From assembly GCA_017511005.1 (NCBI GenBank), contig JAFWLP010000057.1:47152-111151 (forward strand): a stretch of 64,000 nucleotides of DNA, read 5' to 3'. Source of the DNA: Clostridiales bacterium. Lineage in GTDB: Bacteria; Bacillota; Clostridia; Saccharofermentanales; Saccharofermentanaceae. Position 1 is the stretch's first letter; each line of letters opens with the position of its first letter. Positions 36,388 to 45,458 of the stretch are shown here, piece by piece. A model generated the notes under the pieces. The model saw only the letters and a program-made list of their open reading frames with translations, did not search any database and had not been told where the DNA came from. The translations under genes and the position numbers were made by a program.

Positions 36388-39083
36388 TATTTTGCTTCCA
36401 GCCAGTCCTTTCCGAATCCTACCTCTGCAAGGAGCGGCACGCTGAGTTTTGCGGCTGCCTCCATCTCTTTCTTAAGTATCTCCGCGCAAAGGTCTTTATC
36501 GTTTATGTCGCATTCGCAGATCAGTTCATCGTGGACCTGCATAACGAGTTTTGCCGAGGGCAGCTGTTCTGCAAGAGCCTTGCTTACGCGGTTCATCGCA
36601 ATCTTGATGATATCTGCGGCAGTACCCTGGATCGGAGTGTTCATCGCAACCCTGTATCCGAAATTCTTTATGTTCCTGTTCTGGCTCTTGAGTTCGTTCA
36701 GGACGCGTTTCCTTCCGTACATGGTAACGGCATAACCCTTCTCCTCGCCTGTCTTTTTGAGGCTTTCAAGATAAGACGTTACACCCGGGAACTGGTTGCC
36801 GTATTCTTTGATAAGATCTGCAGCTTCCTTGTATCCGATACCGAGATCCTGGGCAAGCCCGTAATCCGAGATACCGTAGATAATACTGAAGTTAACGGTT
36901 TTCGCCGTCGCACGCATCTTATGAGTGACCATTTCCTCTGACACTCCGAAAACTTTTGCGGCGGTTCTCTTATGTATGTCCTCGCCGTCGAGGAAAGCAG
37001 AACACATAACCTCGTCACCGCTCAGTGCGGCAAGGAGTCTGAGCTCGATCTGCGAATAATCGGCGTCAACCAGGATCTTTCCTTCCTCTGCGGTAAATGC
37101 CTCACGCAGACGCGATCCTTCATCCGTTCTTACAGGAATGTTCTGAAGGTTAGGTTCTGTCGACGAGAGCCTTCCCGTATTGGTCATTGCCTGTGTGAAA
37201 GTGGTATGTATGCGTGAATCGCTGCTTATCGCACGCGCTAGTCCGACGGCATATGTAGAATCAAGCTTGGACAGCTCCCTGTACTTGATGATGTAGTCGA
37301 TCGCGGGAGACATATGTATTAACCTGTTAAGTTCGTCTATGCCTGTTGAGAATTCGCCGCTCTTGCCCTTCTTGCCGGACGGAAGTCCGAGATATTTCTC
37401 TCCGTAAAGAACTTCCGCGAGCTGCTTTGTCGACAGGATGTTGAATTCCTTTCCGCATATATCGAAGACCCTTGCTCCGATGTCTTCGAGACGTTTGGTA
37501 TATTCACCGTGAAGCTCGGCAAGTCTCTCACCGGATACATGCATTCCGTTGCGCTCGATCTTATCAAGAGTGATGACGAGCGGGAATTCGATCTCATAGA
37601 GGAGATCCTTCAGAGACTTATCGTCAGCTATGTCTCTTGAGATAACTTTAGCTATGCCCATGACAGCAAGAAGCTTTTCTGCACATTCTTCAACCTTTGA
37701 TGAGCCGTCATCCTCCACGGGAGCATCGAAAAGAGATATCTGCTGATATTCGGCCTTCTTCTCCTCTACGGGATAAGCGGATCTGATCACGCTCTCATAG
37801 AGTCTCTGAAGATCAGGCTTACCGGATAGGATATTAAGGACATAACCTGCTATCTCACAGTCAAATACCGATCTGACTGAAGCAAGCGGCTCCCTGATAA
37901 ACTTGGATCTGTCCTTGTAACCGTAAGCCACGGGAAAAACATCTTTGCCCGAACTAATGGCATCAAACTCTTCGGGACTGATGACATATGCAGTCTTATT
38001 GTTCCAGTCGAGCAATAAGACTTTATTGCCGGACGGAATATCGACAAAATCGATCCCGCAGTTGAGATCATCAAAACCGAAAGAGGAAGGAACCTCATAC
38101 TTTATGGTAAGCCCATTCTTAAGAGCTTCCTGAACTTCGTTCGAAACTGAACTGATAAAATCATCAACTTCTTCCGCAGGTTCAAAACCTGACGGCTTGA
38201 CGTTCTCAAGATCGAGCTTTTTGAGGAGCGACCTTAACGCAAGGCGGTTCAAAGCTCCTGACATTGCTGAAAGGTCTCTTGTATCCGAAGGATAAACGGC
38301 ATCTGAAGCACCGAACTCCACAGGACATTCACGGTCTATTGTGCAAAGTTTGATGTTGAGATCCAGAAGTTCGCGTGAGGCTTTGATACGCTCTTTCAAT
38401 GCAGGTGACAGTTTGTCAGCGTTCTCATAAACGCCGTCACATGAACCGTAATCTGCAATTAGCTTGAAAGCGGTCTTCTCACCGACTTTCTCAACGCCCT
38501 TGATGTTATCCGAGTTATCACCCATAAGAGCCTTTACCTGAACGAATACTTCAGGCCTTACTCCGTATGTATCCTCGAACATCTTCCGGTCAAAGAGGAC
38601 TCTGGGGTCCTTTCCTTTGCCTGACTGCGGCATGATGACTGACACTTTATCCGAGATAAGCTGGAAATCGTCATGATCTCCGCTGAAAATATAAACGTCC
38701 ATTCCAAGCTCTTCACCCTGCTTAGAGAGGGTTCCGATCAGATCGTCTGCTTCATAACCGGCGAGCTCCATGCGCTTTATGCCGTAAAGATCGAGAAGGT
38801 TCTTTACTACAGGCATCTGGGCAGCCATATCGTCAGGCATTCCCTTGCGGTTGGCTTTGTAGTCAGCACTCATCTTATGTCTGAACGTGGGTTCTCTCCT
38901 GTCGAAAAGAACACACATGTAATCGGGATCATACTCCTTCATGACGCCCAGAACGGAATTGAAGAACCCGTTTACGGCTCCCGTGGGAGTTCCGTCGGGC
39001 GCTGTCATCGGAGCTCTGCCGATAACGGCGTAGTAAGCTCTGTTGATTATTGAATTTCCGTCAACGAGAAGGAGTGTACTCAT
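36387..39083 (-). CDS. polA: DNA polymerase I PolA
   Basis: This 898-residue polymerase is used in repair and Okazaki-fragment processing. The N-terminal 5'-3' nuclease (1-290) has LLVDGNSIINRAYYA and GYEADDLIGTL. The middle domain (about 300-490) is 3'-5' exonuclease-like but lacks the DxE motif: the equivalent region reads IDFVDIPSGNKVLLLDW. Proofreading is therefore probably absent, as in Taq. The polymerase domain has motif A Asp675 in DYSQIELRLL, motif B Arg724, Lys728 and Tyr736, and motif C His851-Asp852-Glu853. It overlaps the activase fusion by 4 bp (ATGA) upstream and coaE by 1 bp downstream. Confidence 0.97.
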   Translation of the reverse strand: MSTLLLVDGNSIINRAYYAVIGRAPMTAPDGTPTGAVNGFFNSVLGVMKEYDPDYMCVLFDRREPTFRHKMSADYKANRKGMPDDMAAQMPVVKNLLDLYGIKRMELAGYEADDLIGTLSKQGEELGMDVYIFSGDHDDFQLISDKVSVIMPQSGKGKDPRVLFDRKMFEDTYGVRPEVFVQVKALMGDNSDNIKGVEKVGEKTAFKLIADYGSCDGVYENADKLSPALKERIKASRELLDLNIKLCTIDRECPVEFGASDAVYPSDTRDLSAMSGALNRLALRSLLKKLDLENVKPSGFEPAEEVDDFISSVSNEVQEALKNGLTIKYEVPSSFGFDDLNCGIDFVDIPSGNKVLLLDWNNKTAYVISPEEFDAISSGKDVFPVAYGYKDRSKFIREPLASVRSVFDCEIAGYVLNILSGKPDLQRLYESVIRSAYPVEEKKAEYQQISLFDAPVEDDGSSKVEECAEKLLAVMGIAKVISRDIADDKSLKDLLYEIEFPLVITLDKIERNGMHVSGERLAELHGEYTKRLEDIGARVFDICGKEFNILSTKQLAEVLYGEKYLGLPSGKKGKSGEFSTGIDELNRLIHMSPAIDYIIKYRELSKLDSTYAVGLARAISSDSRIHTTFTQAMTNTGRLSSTEPNLQNIPVRTDEGSRLREAFTAEEGKILVDADYSQIELRLLAALSGDEVMCSAFLDGEDIHKRTAAKVFGVSEEMVTHKMRATAKTVNFSIIYGISDYGLAQDLGIGYKEAADLIKEYGNQFPGVTSYLESLKKTGEEKGYAVTMYGRKRVLNELKSQNRNIKNFGYRVAMNTPIQGTAADIIKIAMNRVSKALAEQLPSAKLVMQVHDELICECDINDKDLCAEILKKEMEAAAKLSVPLLAEVGFGKDWLEAK

Positions 39084-42000
39084 TTATTTCCCCCGGCATT
39101 TTTCTTCTTTTCATCCTCGATCTCCTGTTCCCTGACAGCCCTTGCAGTACTGATCATGAGCTTGATCCTGTTGAGCTGGTTGGCTTCGGAAGCGCCCGGG
39201 TCATAATCGATCGGAACGATATTGGATGTGGGATACTGTCTTCTGAGTTCCTTGATCATGCCCTTGCCCGTTACGTGGTTAGGGAGACACGCGAAAGGCT
39301 GTGCGCAGATGATGTTCGGAACACCGTCCTGAATAAGCTCGATCATCTCTGCCGTAAGGAACCATCCCTCACCGCAGGAGTTGCCGCAGCTCAATACCGT
39401 TGAAGACTTTTCGGCCAGTTCCTGAATTCTCTCGGTCAGCATGAACTTTCCGTTGGTCTTTGCAAATTCTTTATTGATAGGCTTTCTCAAAGATTCCAGG
39501 AATCTTATAGCAGTCTTCATGAGATAACCGGTCTTCTTGCTCTTGCCGAGATTCTGTGCCTGCCAGAGAGGGTTATACGCACAGTACAGGAAGAAATCCA
39601 GCACACCGGGCAATACGGCTTCACAGCCTTCAGCTTCGATGACATCAATAGCGTTGTTATTCGCATCCGGCTGGAACTTAACAAGGATCTCACCTACAAG
39701 TCCTACCCTCGGTTTTCTCGGAATATCCGCAAGCGGCAGCGCATCGAACGTGGATACGGCAAACTTGACGAATTCCTTGTACTTTGTGATAACAGGAGGA
39801 TTATCAAAATCCACTCCGATCTGGGCAAGACACTCCCTGATGGCCTTTTTCTCCTCGATCGACTTCGAGAAATAGCTGTTGGGCATCATGACATCATATC
39901 TTTCCGTAAGATCGTCATTTTCGAGCTTCTGATTGAATAATCTTCTGCCGATCCTGTTGATGTATGAATAAAGAGCATTGGCTGAGCCCGGAACCTTCTC
40001 ATAAGGTCTTACCCTCAAAAGCAGTGTTGAGAGCATATCACCGGCGCAGAGAGCTTTGATTGCATCAAGAAGGAATGAAGCTTTATATTCGAAGCCTTCA
40101 TTCTTTTCGAATCTCTGCGCGGAAATGGTGATTACCGGTATCTGCGGATAACCTGCTTCTTTCAGCGCTTTTCTTAAGAAAGCCACATAGTTTGTCGCAC
40201 GGCATCCGCCGCCTGTCTGTGTTATCGCAAGAGTCGTGTTGTCAGGATCAATGTCACCTTTTAATATGGCATTGATCATCTGTCCGACAACGATGAGCGT
40301 CGGGAAGCATGCATCATTATTAACGTACTTAAGACCACACTCGATATCCTCACGTGTTGCCTGCTTAAGAAGCTTTAACTTATAGCCGTGCTTATGGAAT
40401 ACAGACTCTACGAACTCGAACTGGATAGGAGCCATCTGGGGAGCTAAGATCGTATGATTCTTCTTATGCTCTTTGGTGAATTCAACCCGCTTAACTATAT
40501 AAGGAGCCTCTCCTGAATTATTTGCGGATGCAGAAGCTGCCTGTCCGTTTGCTTCAAGTTCAAGTCTCTCATTCATGGCAACAACAAGTGATCTCATTCT
40601 GATCCTTGCAGCGCCCAGGTTGCTTACCTCATCGATCTTTAGAAGCGTATAGAGTTTGCCTGATGATTCAAGGATCTCCTGGACCTGATCAGATGTGACC
40701 GCGTCAAGTCCGCAGCCGAAGCTGGTAAGCTGTACGAGCTCAAGATCCGGTCTTGTGATGACAAAAGCGGCTGCCTCATAAAGCCTCGTGTGATACATCC
40801 ACTGATCGATAACCCTGATGGGGCGCTGCAGCACACCGGGCTTTGCTACTGCATCTTCTGTAAGGACAGCAAGTCCAAGTGAATTGATCATCTGAGGGAT
40901 ACCGTGGTTGATCTCAGGGTCGCAGTGATAAGGTCTTCCGGCAAGAACGATACCCTTGAGGCCTTTTTCCTCCATCTCCTTAAGGATCTCCCTGCCCTTG
41001 GCCTTTATGTCTTCTTTGTACTTGAAGTATTCCTCCGCGCCGGCCTGAACCGCTTTCTTTGCTTCTTCTGCAGAAACACCGAGATAATCGAAGCACTCCG
41101 TAAGATGCAGGGCAACATTATCAAGATTATCAAGCGGCATGAAAGGATTAAGATACCTGATGTTCTTTTCGATCAGGTTCTCAACATTGTTGCGTATAAC
41201 CTCAGGATAGGAGCATACGATCGGGCAGTTATAGTGATTATTGGAATTACTGTTTTCGATATTTTCATAAGGAACATCAGGATAGAAGATCGTGGTGATA
41301 CCTCTGTCGATGAGGTTCTCAATATGACCGTGTGCAAGCTTGGCCGGATAGCAGACCGACTCGGACGGGATAGTCTCCATACCGCCTTCATATATCTTGT
41401 GTGAGGATCTCGCAGATATGAGTACTCTGAATCCGAGTTTTGTAAGAACGGTAAACCAGAAAGGATAGTTCTCATACTGATTGAGGACTCTGGGAATACC
41501 GATCTCGCCTCTCGGTGCGTCTTCGAGCTTAAGAGGCTTATAATAACTGAATGTCCTAGAATATTTGTAATCGAAGAGATTCGGAAGTTTTTTCTTGTCA
41601 TTAACGGGTTCCCTGTCGAGCGCAAGATCCTCGCCTCTCTCGCAGCGGTTTCCCGATACGTATTTAGTTCCGTTGGAGAACGTTGCGATCGTAAGACGGC
41701 AATGATTGGTGCATCCCTGGCACTGCGTATTCTCCGTGTCCATGGAAAAAGAATCAAGTTCATCCTTGCCGAGAACGGCAGACCTGGAATCTTTCCTGCA
41801 TCTTTTCTGCGCGATAAGCGCCGCACCGAAGGCTCCCATGAGTCCTGCAACGTTAGGTCTTATGACGTCTCTACCGGATACAAGCTCAAAACATCTCAGG
41901 ATGGCGTCATTAAGGAAAGTACCGCCCTGAACGACGATATTCTTTCCAAGCTGCTCTGTATCACGTATCTTGATTACTTTATACAGCGCATTCCTTACTA

Positions 42001-43531
42001 CGGAATAGGAAAGACCTGCGGAGATATCACCTACCGAAGCGCCTTCCTTCTGTGCCTGCTTGACCTTTGAGTTCATAAATACCGTACAGCGTGTACCGAG
42101 ATCGACAGGTTTTGTCGAAGACAGAGCAGCCTCGGCAAATTCAGGCGTAGTCAGTCCGAGAGTCTGGGCAAATGTCTGAATGAACGAACCGCATCCTGAA
42201 GAGCATGCCTCATTGAGCATGATCGAATCGATGACACCGTTCCTGATCTTCATGCACTTCATGTCCTGACCGCCGATGTCGATTATGAAATCAACATCAG
42301 GACAGAAGAACTTCGCTGACTGGAAATGAGCCATCGTCTCGATCTCACCGATATCTATGTTAAGGGCTGCCTTAATGATATTCTCACCGTAACCCGTAAC
42401 GCAGGAATGAGCAAGATAACAGTCTTCAGGCATCTTTGAATAGATGTCCTTCATAATGGCTACAGCACTCATGACGGGATTGCCCTTGTTGCTTGCGTAA
42501 TACGTATAGACCAGTTCACCTTTTGTGTTGATAACAACAGCCTTGGTCGTCGTGGAACCTGCATCAACGCCCAGAAAGAGAGCGCCGTGCTGTTCTTTGA
42601 TATCGAGCACGGGGATCTGATCCTTCTTATGACGCTCATCAAAAGCTGCTTTGTCTTCCTTGTTCTTGAAGATCGGATCGATCCTGATGATATCGGGAAC
42701 AAATCCTTCCCTGTTCTTGAGCTTTACGAGAAGGTCTGAAAGATTGACGGGATTCTTGCCGTCTGCTGACAATGCCGCACCAAGCGCAACATATATCTGG
42801 GCCTCTTCAGGCATCCAGAACGAGTCGACCTTGTCTTTCAAAGTTCTCTCGAAAGCATTACGGAGTTCCGAATTGAAGAACAGCGGACCGCCGAGGAAAG
42901 TAACATTGCCTTTTATGGGCCTTCCGCATGCTAGACCGGAAATGGTCTGATTAACAACTGACTGATAGATGGAAGCCGCAAGGTCTTCTTTTGCCGCGCC
43001 TTCATTGATAAGCGGCTGAAGATCGGATTTTGCGAAAACGCCGCATCTGCTGGCGATAGTGTAAAGTGACCTGTAATCCTTCGCAAAATTATTTAGTCCG
43101 TCGGCATCAGTCTGAAGGAGCGAAGCCATCTGATCGATGAACGAACCGGTACCTCCGGCACATGTACCGTTCATACGCTGCTCGAGAACCGGATGCATAT
43201 AAGTGATCTTCGCATCCTCGCCGCCGAGCTCGATTATTACGTCTGTCTCGGGATGATACGTTTTTATTGCCTGAGTCTCAGCCATGACTTCCTGGGTGAA
43301 CTTGAATCCGAGCCAGTTGGCAACTGAAAGTCCGCCGGAACCTGTTATGACAACATCAACATTGATCCCCGGGAATTTATTATTCAGATCCTCGAACAGT
43401 TCATTCAGAAGACCCGAAACGTCCGAATGATGCCTCTGATAATCACTGTGGATAATCTTCTCTCCGTCGAGAAGAACCACTTTAATGGTTGTAGATCCGA
43501 TATCAAGACCGAGCCTATACACCTTTTCCAT
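39080..43531 (-). CDS. Giant acyl-CoA dehydratase activase/dehydratase-related fusion protein
   Basis: This 1483-residue cytosolic protein has two ASKHA ATPase units of the BcrA/BcrD/HgdC type. Unit 1 has DIGSTTIK (10-17), ELGGEDAK (101-108) and CAGGTGSF (124-131). Unit 2 has GVDAGSTTTK (321-330), DIGGQDMK (418-425) and CSSGCGSF (443-450). Cys124, Cys443 and Cys447 correspond to the [4Fe-4S] ligands of the activator. A Cys cluster CQGCTNHC (604-611) and two regions like the 2-hydroxyglutaryl-CoA dehydratase subunits (DUF2229/HgdB-like, about 660-1480) follow. The known activators reduce a dehydratase with ATP; the substrate of this widespread fused form is unknown. ATG 43531 is preferred to GTG 43534 because GGAGG is then 7 nt upstream. 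Confidence 0.88.
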   Translation of the reverse strand: MEKVYRLGLDIGSTTIKVVLLDGEKIIHSDYQRHHSDVSGLLNELFEDLNNKFPGINVDVVITGSGGLSVANWLGFKFTQEVMAETQAIKTYHPETDVIIELGGEDAKITYMHPVLEQRMNGTCAGGTGSFIDQMASLLQTDADGLNNFAKDYRSLYTIASRCGVFAKSDLQPLINEGAAKEDLAASIYQSVVNQTISGLACGRPIKGNVTFLGGPLFFNSELRNAFERTLKDKVDSFWMPEEAQIYVALGAALSADGKNPVNLSDLLVKLKNREGFVPDIIRIDPIFKNKEDKAAFDERHKKDQIPVLDIKEQHGALFLGVDAGSTTTKAVVINTKGELVYTYYASNKGNPVMSAVAIMKDIYSKMPEDCYLAHSCVTGYGENIIKAALNIDIGEIETMAHFQSAKFFCPDVDFIIDIGGQDMKCMKIRNGVIDSIMLNEACSSGCGSFIQTFAQTLGLTTPEFAEAALSSTKPVDLGTRCTVFMNSKVKQAQKEGASVGDISAGLSYSVVRNALYKVIKIRDTEQLGKNIVVQGGTFLNDAILRCFELVSGRDVIRPNVAGLMGAFGAALIAQKRCRKDSRSAVLGKDELDSFSMDTENTQCQGCTNHCRLTIATFSNGTKYVSGNRCERGEDLALDREPVNDKKKLPNLFDYKYSRTFSYYKPLKLEDAPRGEIGIPRVLNQYENYPFWFTVLTKLGFRVLISARSSHKIYEGGMETIPSESVCYPAKLAHGHIENLIDRGITTIFYPDVPYENIENSNSNNHYNCPIVCSYPEVIRNNVENLIEKNIRYLNPFMPLDNLDNVALHLTECFDYLGVSAEEAKKAVQAGAEEYFKYKEDIKAKGREILKEMEEKGLKGIVLAGRPYHCDPEINHGIPQMINSLGLAVLTEDAVAKPGVLQRPIRVIDQWMYHTRLYEAAAFVITRPDLELVQLTSFGCGLDAVTSDQVQEILESSGKLYTLLKIDEVSNLGAARIRMRSLVVAMNERLELEANGQAASASANNSGEAPYIVKRVEFTKEHKKNHTILAPQMAPIQFEFVESVFHKHGYKLKLLKQATREDIECGLKYVNNDACFPTLIVVGQMINAILKGDIDPDNTTLAITQTGGGCRATNYVAFLRKALKEAGYPQIPVITISAQRFEKNEGFEYKASFLLDAIKALCAGDMLSTLLLRVRPYEKVPGSANALYSYINRIGRRLFNQKLENDDLTERYDVMMPNSYFSKSIEEKKAIRECLAQIGVDFDNPPVITKYKEFVKFAVSTFDALPLADIPRKPRVGLVGEILVKFQPDANNNAIDVIEAEGCEAVLPGVLDFFLYCAYNPLWQAQNLGKSKKTGYLMKTAIRFLESLRKPINKEFAKTNGKFMLTERIQELAEKSSTVLSCGNSCGEGWFLTAEMIELIQDGVPNIICAQPFACLPNHVTGKGMIKELRRQYPTSNIVPIDYDPGASEANQLNRIKLMISTARAVREQEIEDEKKKNAGGNK

Positions 43532-43551
43532 CACTTGACCTCCAAGTTGAT

Positions 43552-44307
43552 CTATCTTCCGGTCTTCGGCGTGCCTTTCGGCTGTGCCGAATTGCGAACT
43601 GCAGTATTACCCTGATTCCTGTAGTTCTTACCGGATGAGCCGGAACGGCTCTTAACTGTCTTTTTGCGTGCGGGGATCGAACCGAAGAGCTTAAAGGACT
43701 TGTCCTTAAGATCCTTAAGCCAGTTCATCTGTTCGTTTCTCAATGTCTCCTTGAAATTCCTGGTATCGAGGCTCTGCCTGAACTCCGAGTTCAAAGACAC
43801 TCTTAAGAGTTCATCAGGAATGCCGAGAGAAAGATCAAAAGGTTTTCCGAATGAGTCCTTTACCTCAAGCTGCAATGATTCACATATCTTTCTGCAGTTA
43901 TCTTCATACAGCTCGACTCCGCACTTGATGCCGAGCTGTGTCATGAGACCGGTAAAATTCAACGTGATGTAAGGAAGATTGCCGGAGAATATAAGATGAA
44001 GACAGATTAGCTTCATATATGATTCCAGACATATGCATTCCTGATCACAGATAAGCGTTAATTCACCTTCAGTGGTCATCTTTGAGATATCGGCCTTCTC
44101 GTTCTCGAAGCCGTTAGCCCATAAATAATAGAGTTCCCTGTAAACTTCCTTTTTGAAAGACTCAAAATCACGGGTCAAAGGCTCTGCAAGAACCTTGTTC
44201 CCGAGGTTGAAGACATACTGCATGTAAGATACTTCAAGATAGTTCGGAACCGAGAAATACTTGAAGTAAGCAGCTACATCACGGCTGTTGTAAATATATT
44301 TGCGCAA
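43552..44307 (-). CDS. Unknown protein co-transcribed with the activase fusion
   Basis: This 251-residue protein is not recognised. The N-terminal 185 residues look globular and mostly helical, with aromatic and Cys-rich stretches such as LICDQECICLESYMKLICLH (about 89-108). The last ~40 residues form a strongly basic, Ser/Gly/Asn-rich disordered tail (RKKTVKSRSGSSGKNYR) that could bind nucleic acid. The start is TTG 44307 with AAGGAG 7 nt upstream and no ATG nearby. An extended -10 promoter lies 36 bp upstream. The activase fusion follows after 20 bp, so the two are likely one transcript. No domain can be named. Confidence 0.6.
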   Translation of the reverse strand: MRKYIYNSRDVAAYFKYFSVPNYLEVSYMQYVFNLGNKVLAEPLTRDFESFKKEVYRELYYLWANGFENEKADISKMTTEGELTLICDQECICLESYMKLICLHLIFSGNLPYITLNFTGLMTQLGIKCGVELYEDNCRKICESLQLEVKDSFGKPFDLSLGIPDELLRVSLNSEFRQSLDTRNFKETLRNEQMNWLKDLKDKSFKLFGSIPARKKTVKSRSGSSGKNYRNQGNTAVRNSAQPKGTPKTGR

Positions 44308-44342
44308 AAAGAATCTCCTTACCGCATAATAAATCAGTATGG

Positions 44343-44351
44343 ATTATAGCA
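44343..44351 (-). promoter_or_regulatory. Extended -10 promoter of the unknown protein/activase/polA run
   Basis: Minus strand TGCTATAAT: a perfect TATAAT (44343-44348) with the TG extension, 36 bp before the TTG start. The remaining A/T-rich interval up to 44539 shows no gene; ATTTTTTTAGTGATT-like A/T tracts near 44490 may serve uppP termination, but I see no stable stem. Confidence 0.6.
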
Positions 44352-44539
44352 TAAAGTCGCTAATATACTTATTAAAAATATAAGAGGTTTGGGGTAATAC
44401 TCCGGCAAGACTATTAATCAGTTATCTTAAAACTCGAAAAATACCGTAAAAAATTAAAAAAAACGCAATATTATATCCTAAACCACAATTTTTTTAGTGA
44501 TTAAGATAACGCTTTGCAAACCGGGCAATCAAACTACAA

Positions 44540-45427
44540 TCAGGCAGCCGCAGCGATAGCTCCGCTGCCGCCGATAATGCCTACAGCACCGAGGATCAGC
44601 ACCAGGATACCGAGAACTATACGGTACCATCCGAATACTGTAAACGAATGCTTCCTGATGAAAGCCATAAGCCTGTTGATGATGAGAAGGCTGACGCCGA
44701 ATGCGGTAACCATACCGATAATCAGCAAAATGATCTCATGTCCTGAAACGTCGCCGTCGAACTTCAATATCTTCAGAATGCTCGCACCGAGCATTACGGG
44801 AATGGCCAGGAAAAATGTGAATTTGGCAGCTGCTTCCCTCTTGATCCCGATCGCAATGGAACCGACTATCGTGGAACCGGATCTTGAAGCGCCGGGGAAA
44901 ACTGCAGCCAAAAGCTGGAATAAACCTATTGCAAAAGCATGACCCCAGTTAAGCTGATTGACGGTCTTTATGATCGGAGTCCTGTCCTTCATGATGCGCT
45001 CAACAACGATGAAAGCCACACCGAATACTATCAGGGCAATCGCAACGACCACATAATTATAGAGATGCTCGTCAAGCCAGTCGTCGAAAAGAACACCGAC
45101 GATAGCAGCGGGAACGCATGCAAGAGCTATCTTAAGCCACATGATGATCTTATCCTTCATTATGTATCTTCCGATACCTTCTTTTGCGAAAGGATATTTA
45201 TTGTTTTTGACTCCGAAAGGCCAGATATCCTTCCAGAATATGACTATGACGGCCATGATCGCGCCAAGCTGGATGACAACAAGGTAAAGGTCATAGAATT
45301 CCGGCGACACATTGAGCTTTAAGAACTCGTTCAATATGATCATGTGACCGGTGGAACTTACGGGCAGCCACTCGGTGATTCCCTCAACCACACCAAAAAC
45401 AAACGCTACAAAATAATCCCAAATCAT
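44540..45427 (-). CDS. uppP: Undecaprenyl-diphosphate phosphatase UppP (BacA)
   Basis: This 295-residue integral membrane enzyme recycles undecaprenyl diphosphate to the monophosphate carrier for peptidoglycan. Active-site segments are EGITEWLPVSSTGH (15-28) and PGASRSGST (178-186). Around eight membrane helices are visible, and the protein ends in an Ala/Gly-rich helix. AAAGGAG lies upstream of ATG 45427. It is the last gene of the envelope-related run, 31 bp after leuA, and functions with murD from the same run. Confidence 0.95.
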   Translation of the reverse strand: MIWDYFVAFVFGVVEGITEWLPVSSTGHMIILNEFLKLNVSPEFYDLYLVVIQLGAIMAVIVIFWKDIWPFGVKNNKYPFAKEGIGRYIMKDKIIMWLKIALACVPAAIVGVLFDDWLDEHLYNYVVVAIALIVFGVAFIVVERIMKDRTPIIKTVNQLNWGHAFAIGLFQLLAAVFPGASRSGSTIVGSIAIGIKREAAAKFTFFLAIPVMLGASILKILKFDGDVSGHEIILLIIGMVTAFGVSLLIINRLMAFIRKHSFTVFGWYRIVLGILVLILGAVGIIGGSGAIAAAA

Positions 45428-45458
45428 TTATCTGTATCTCCTTTTCAAAACCCCACAA

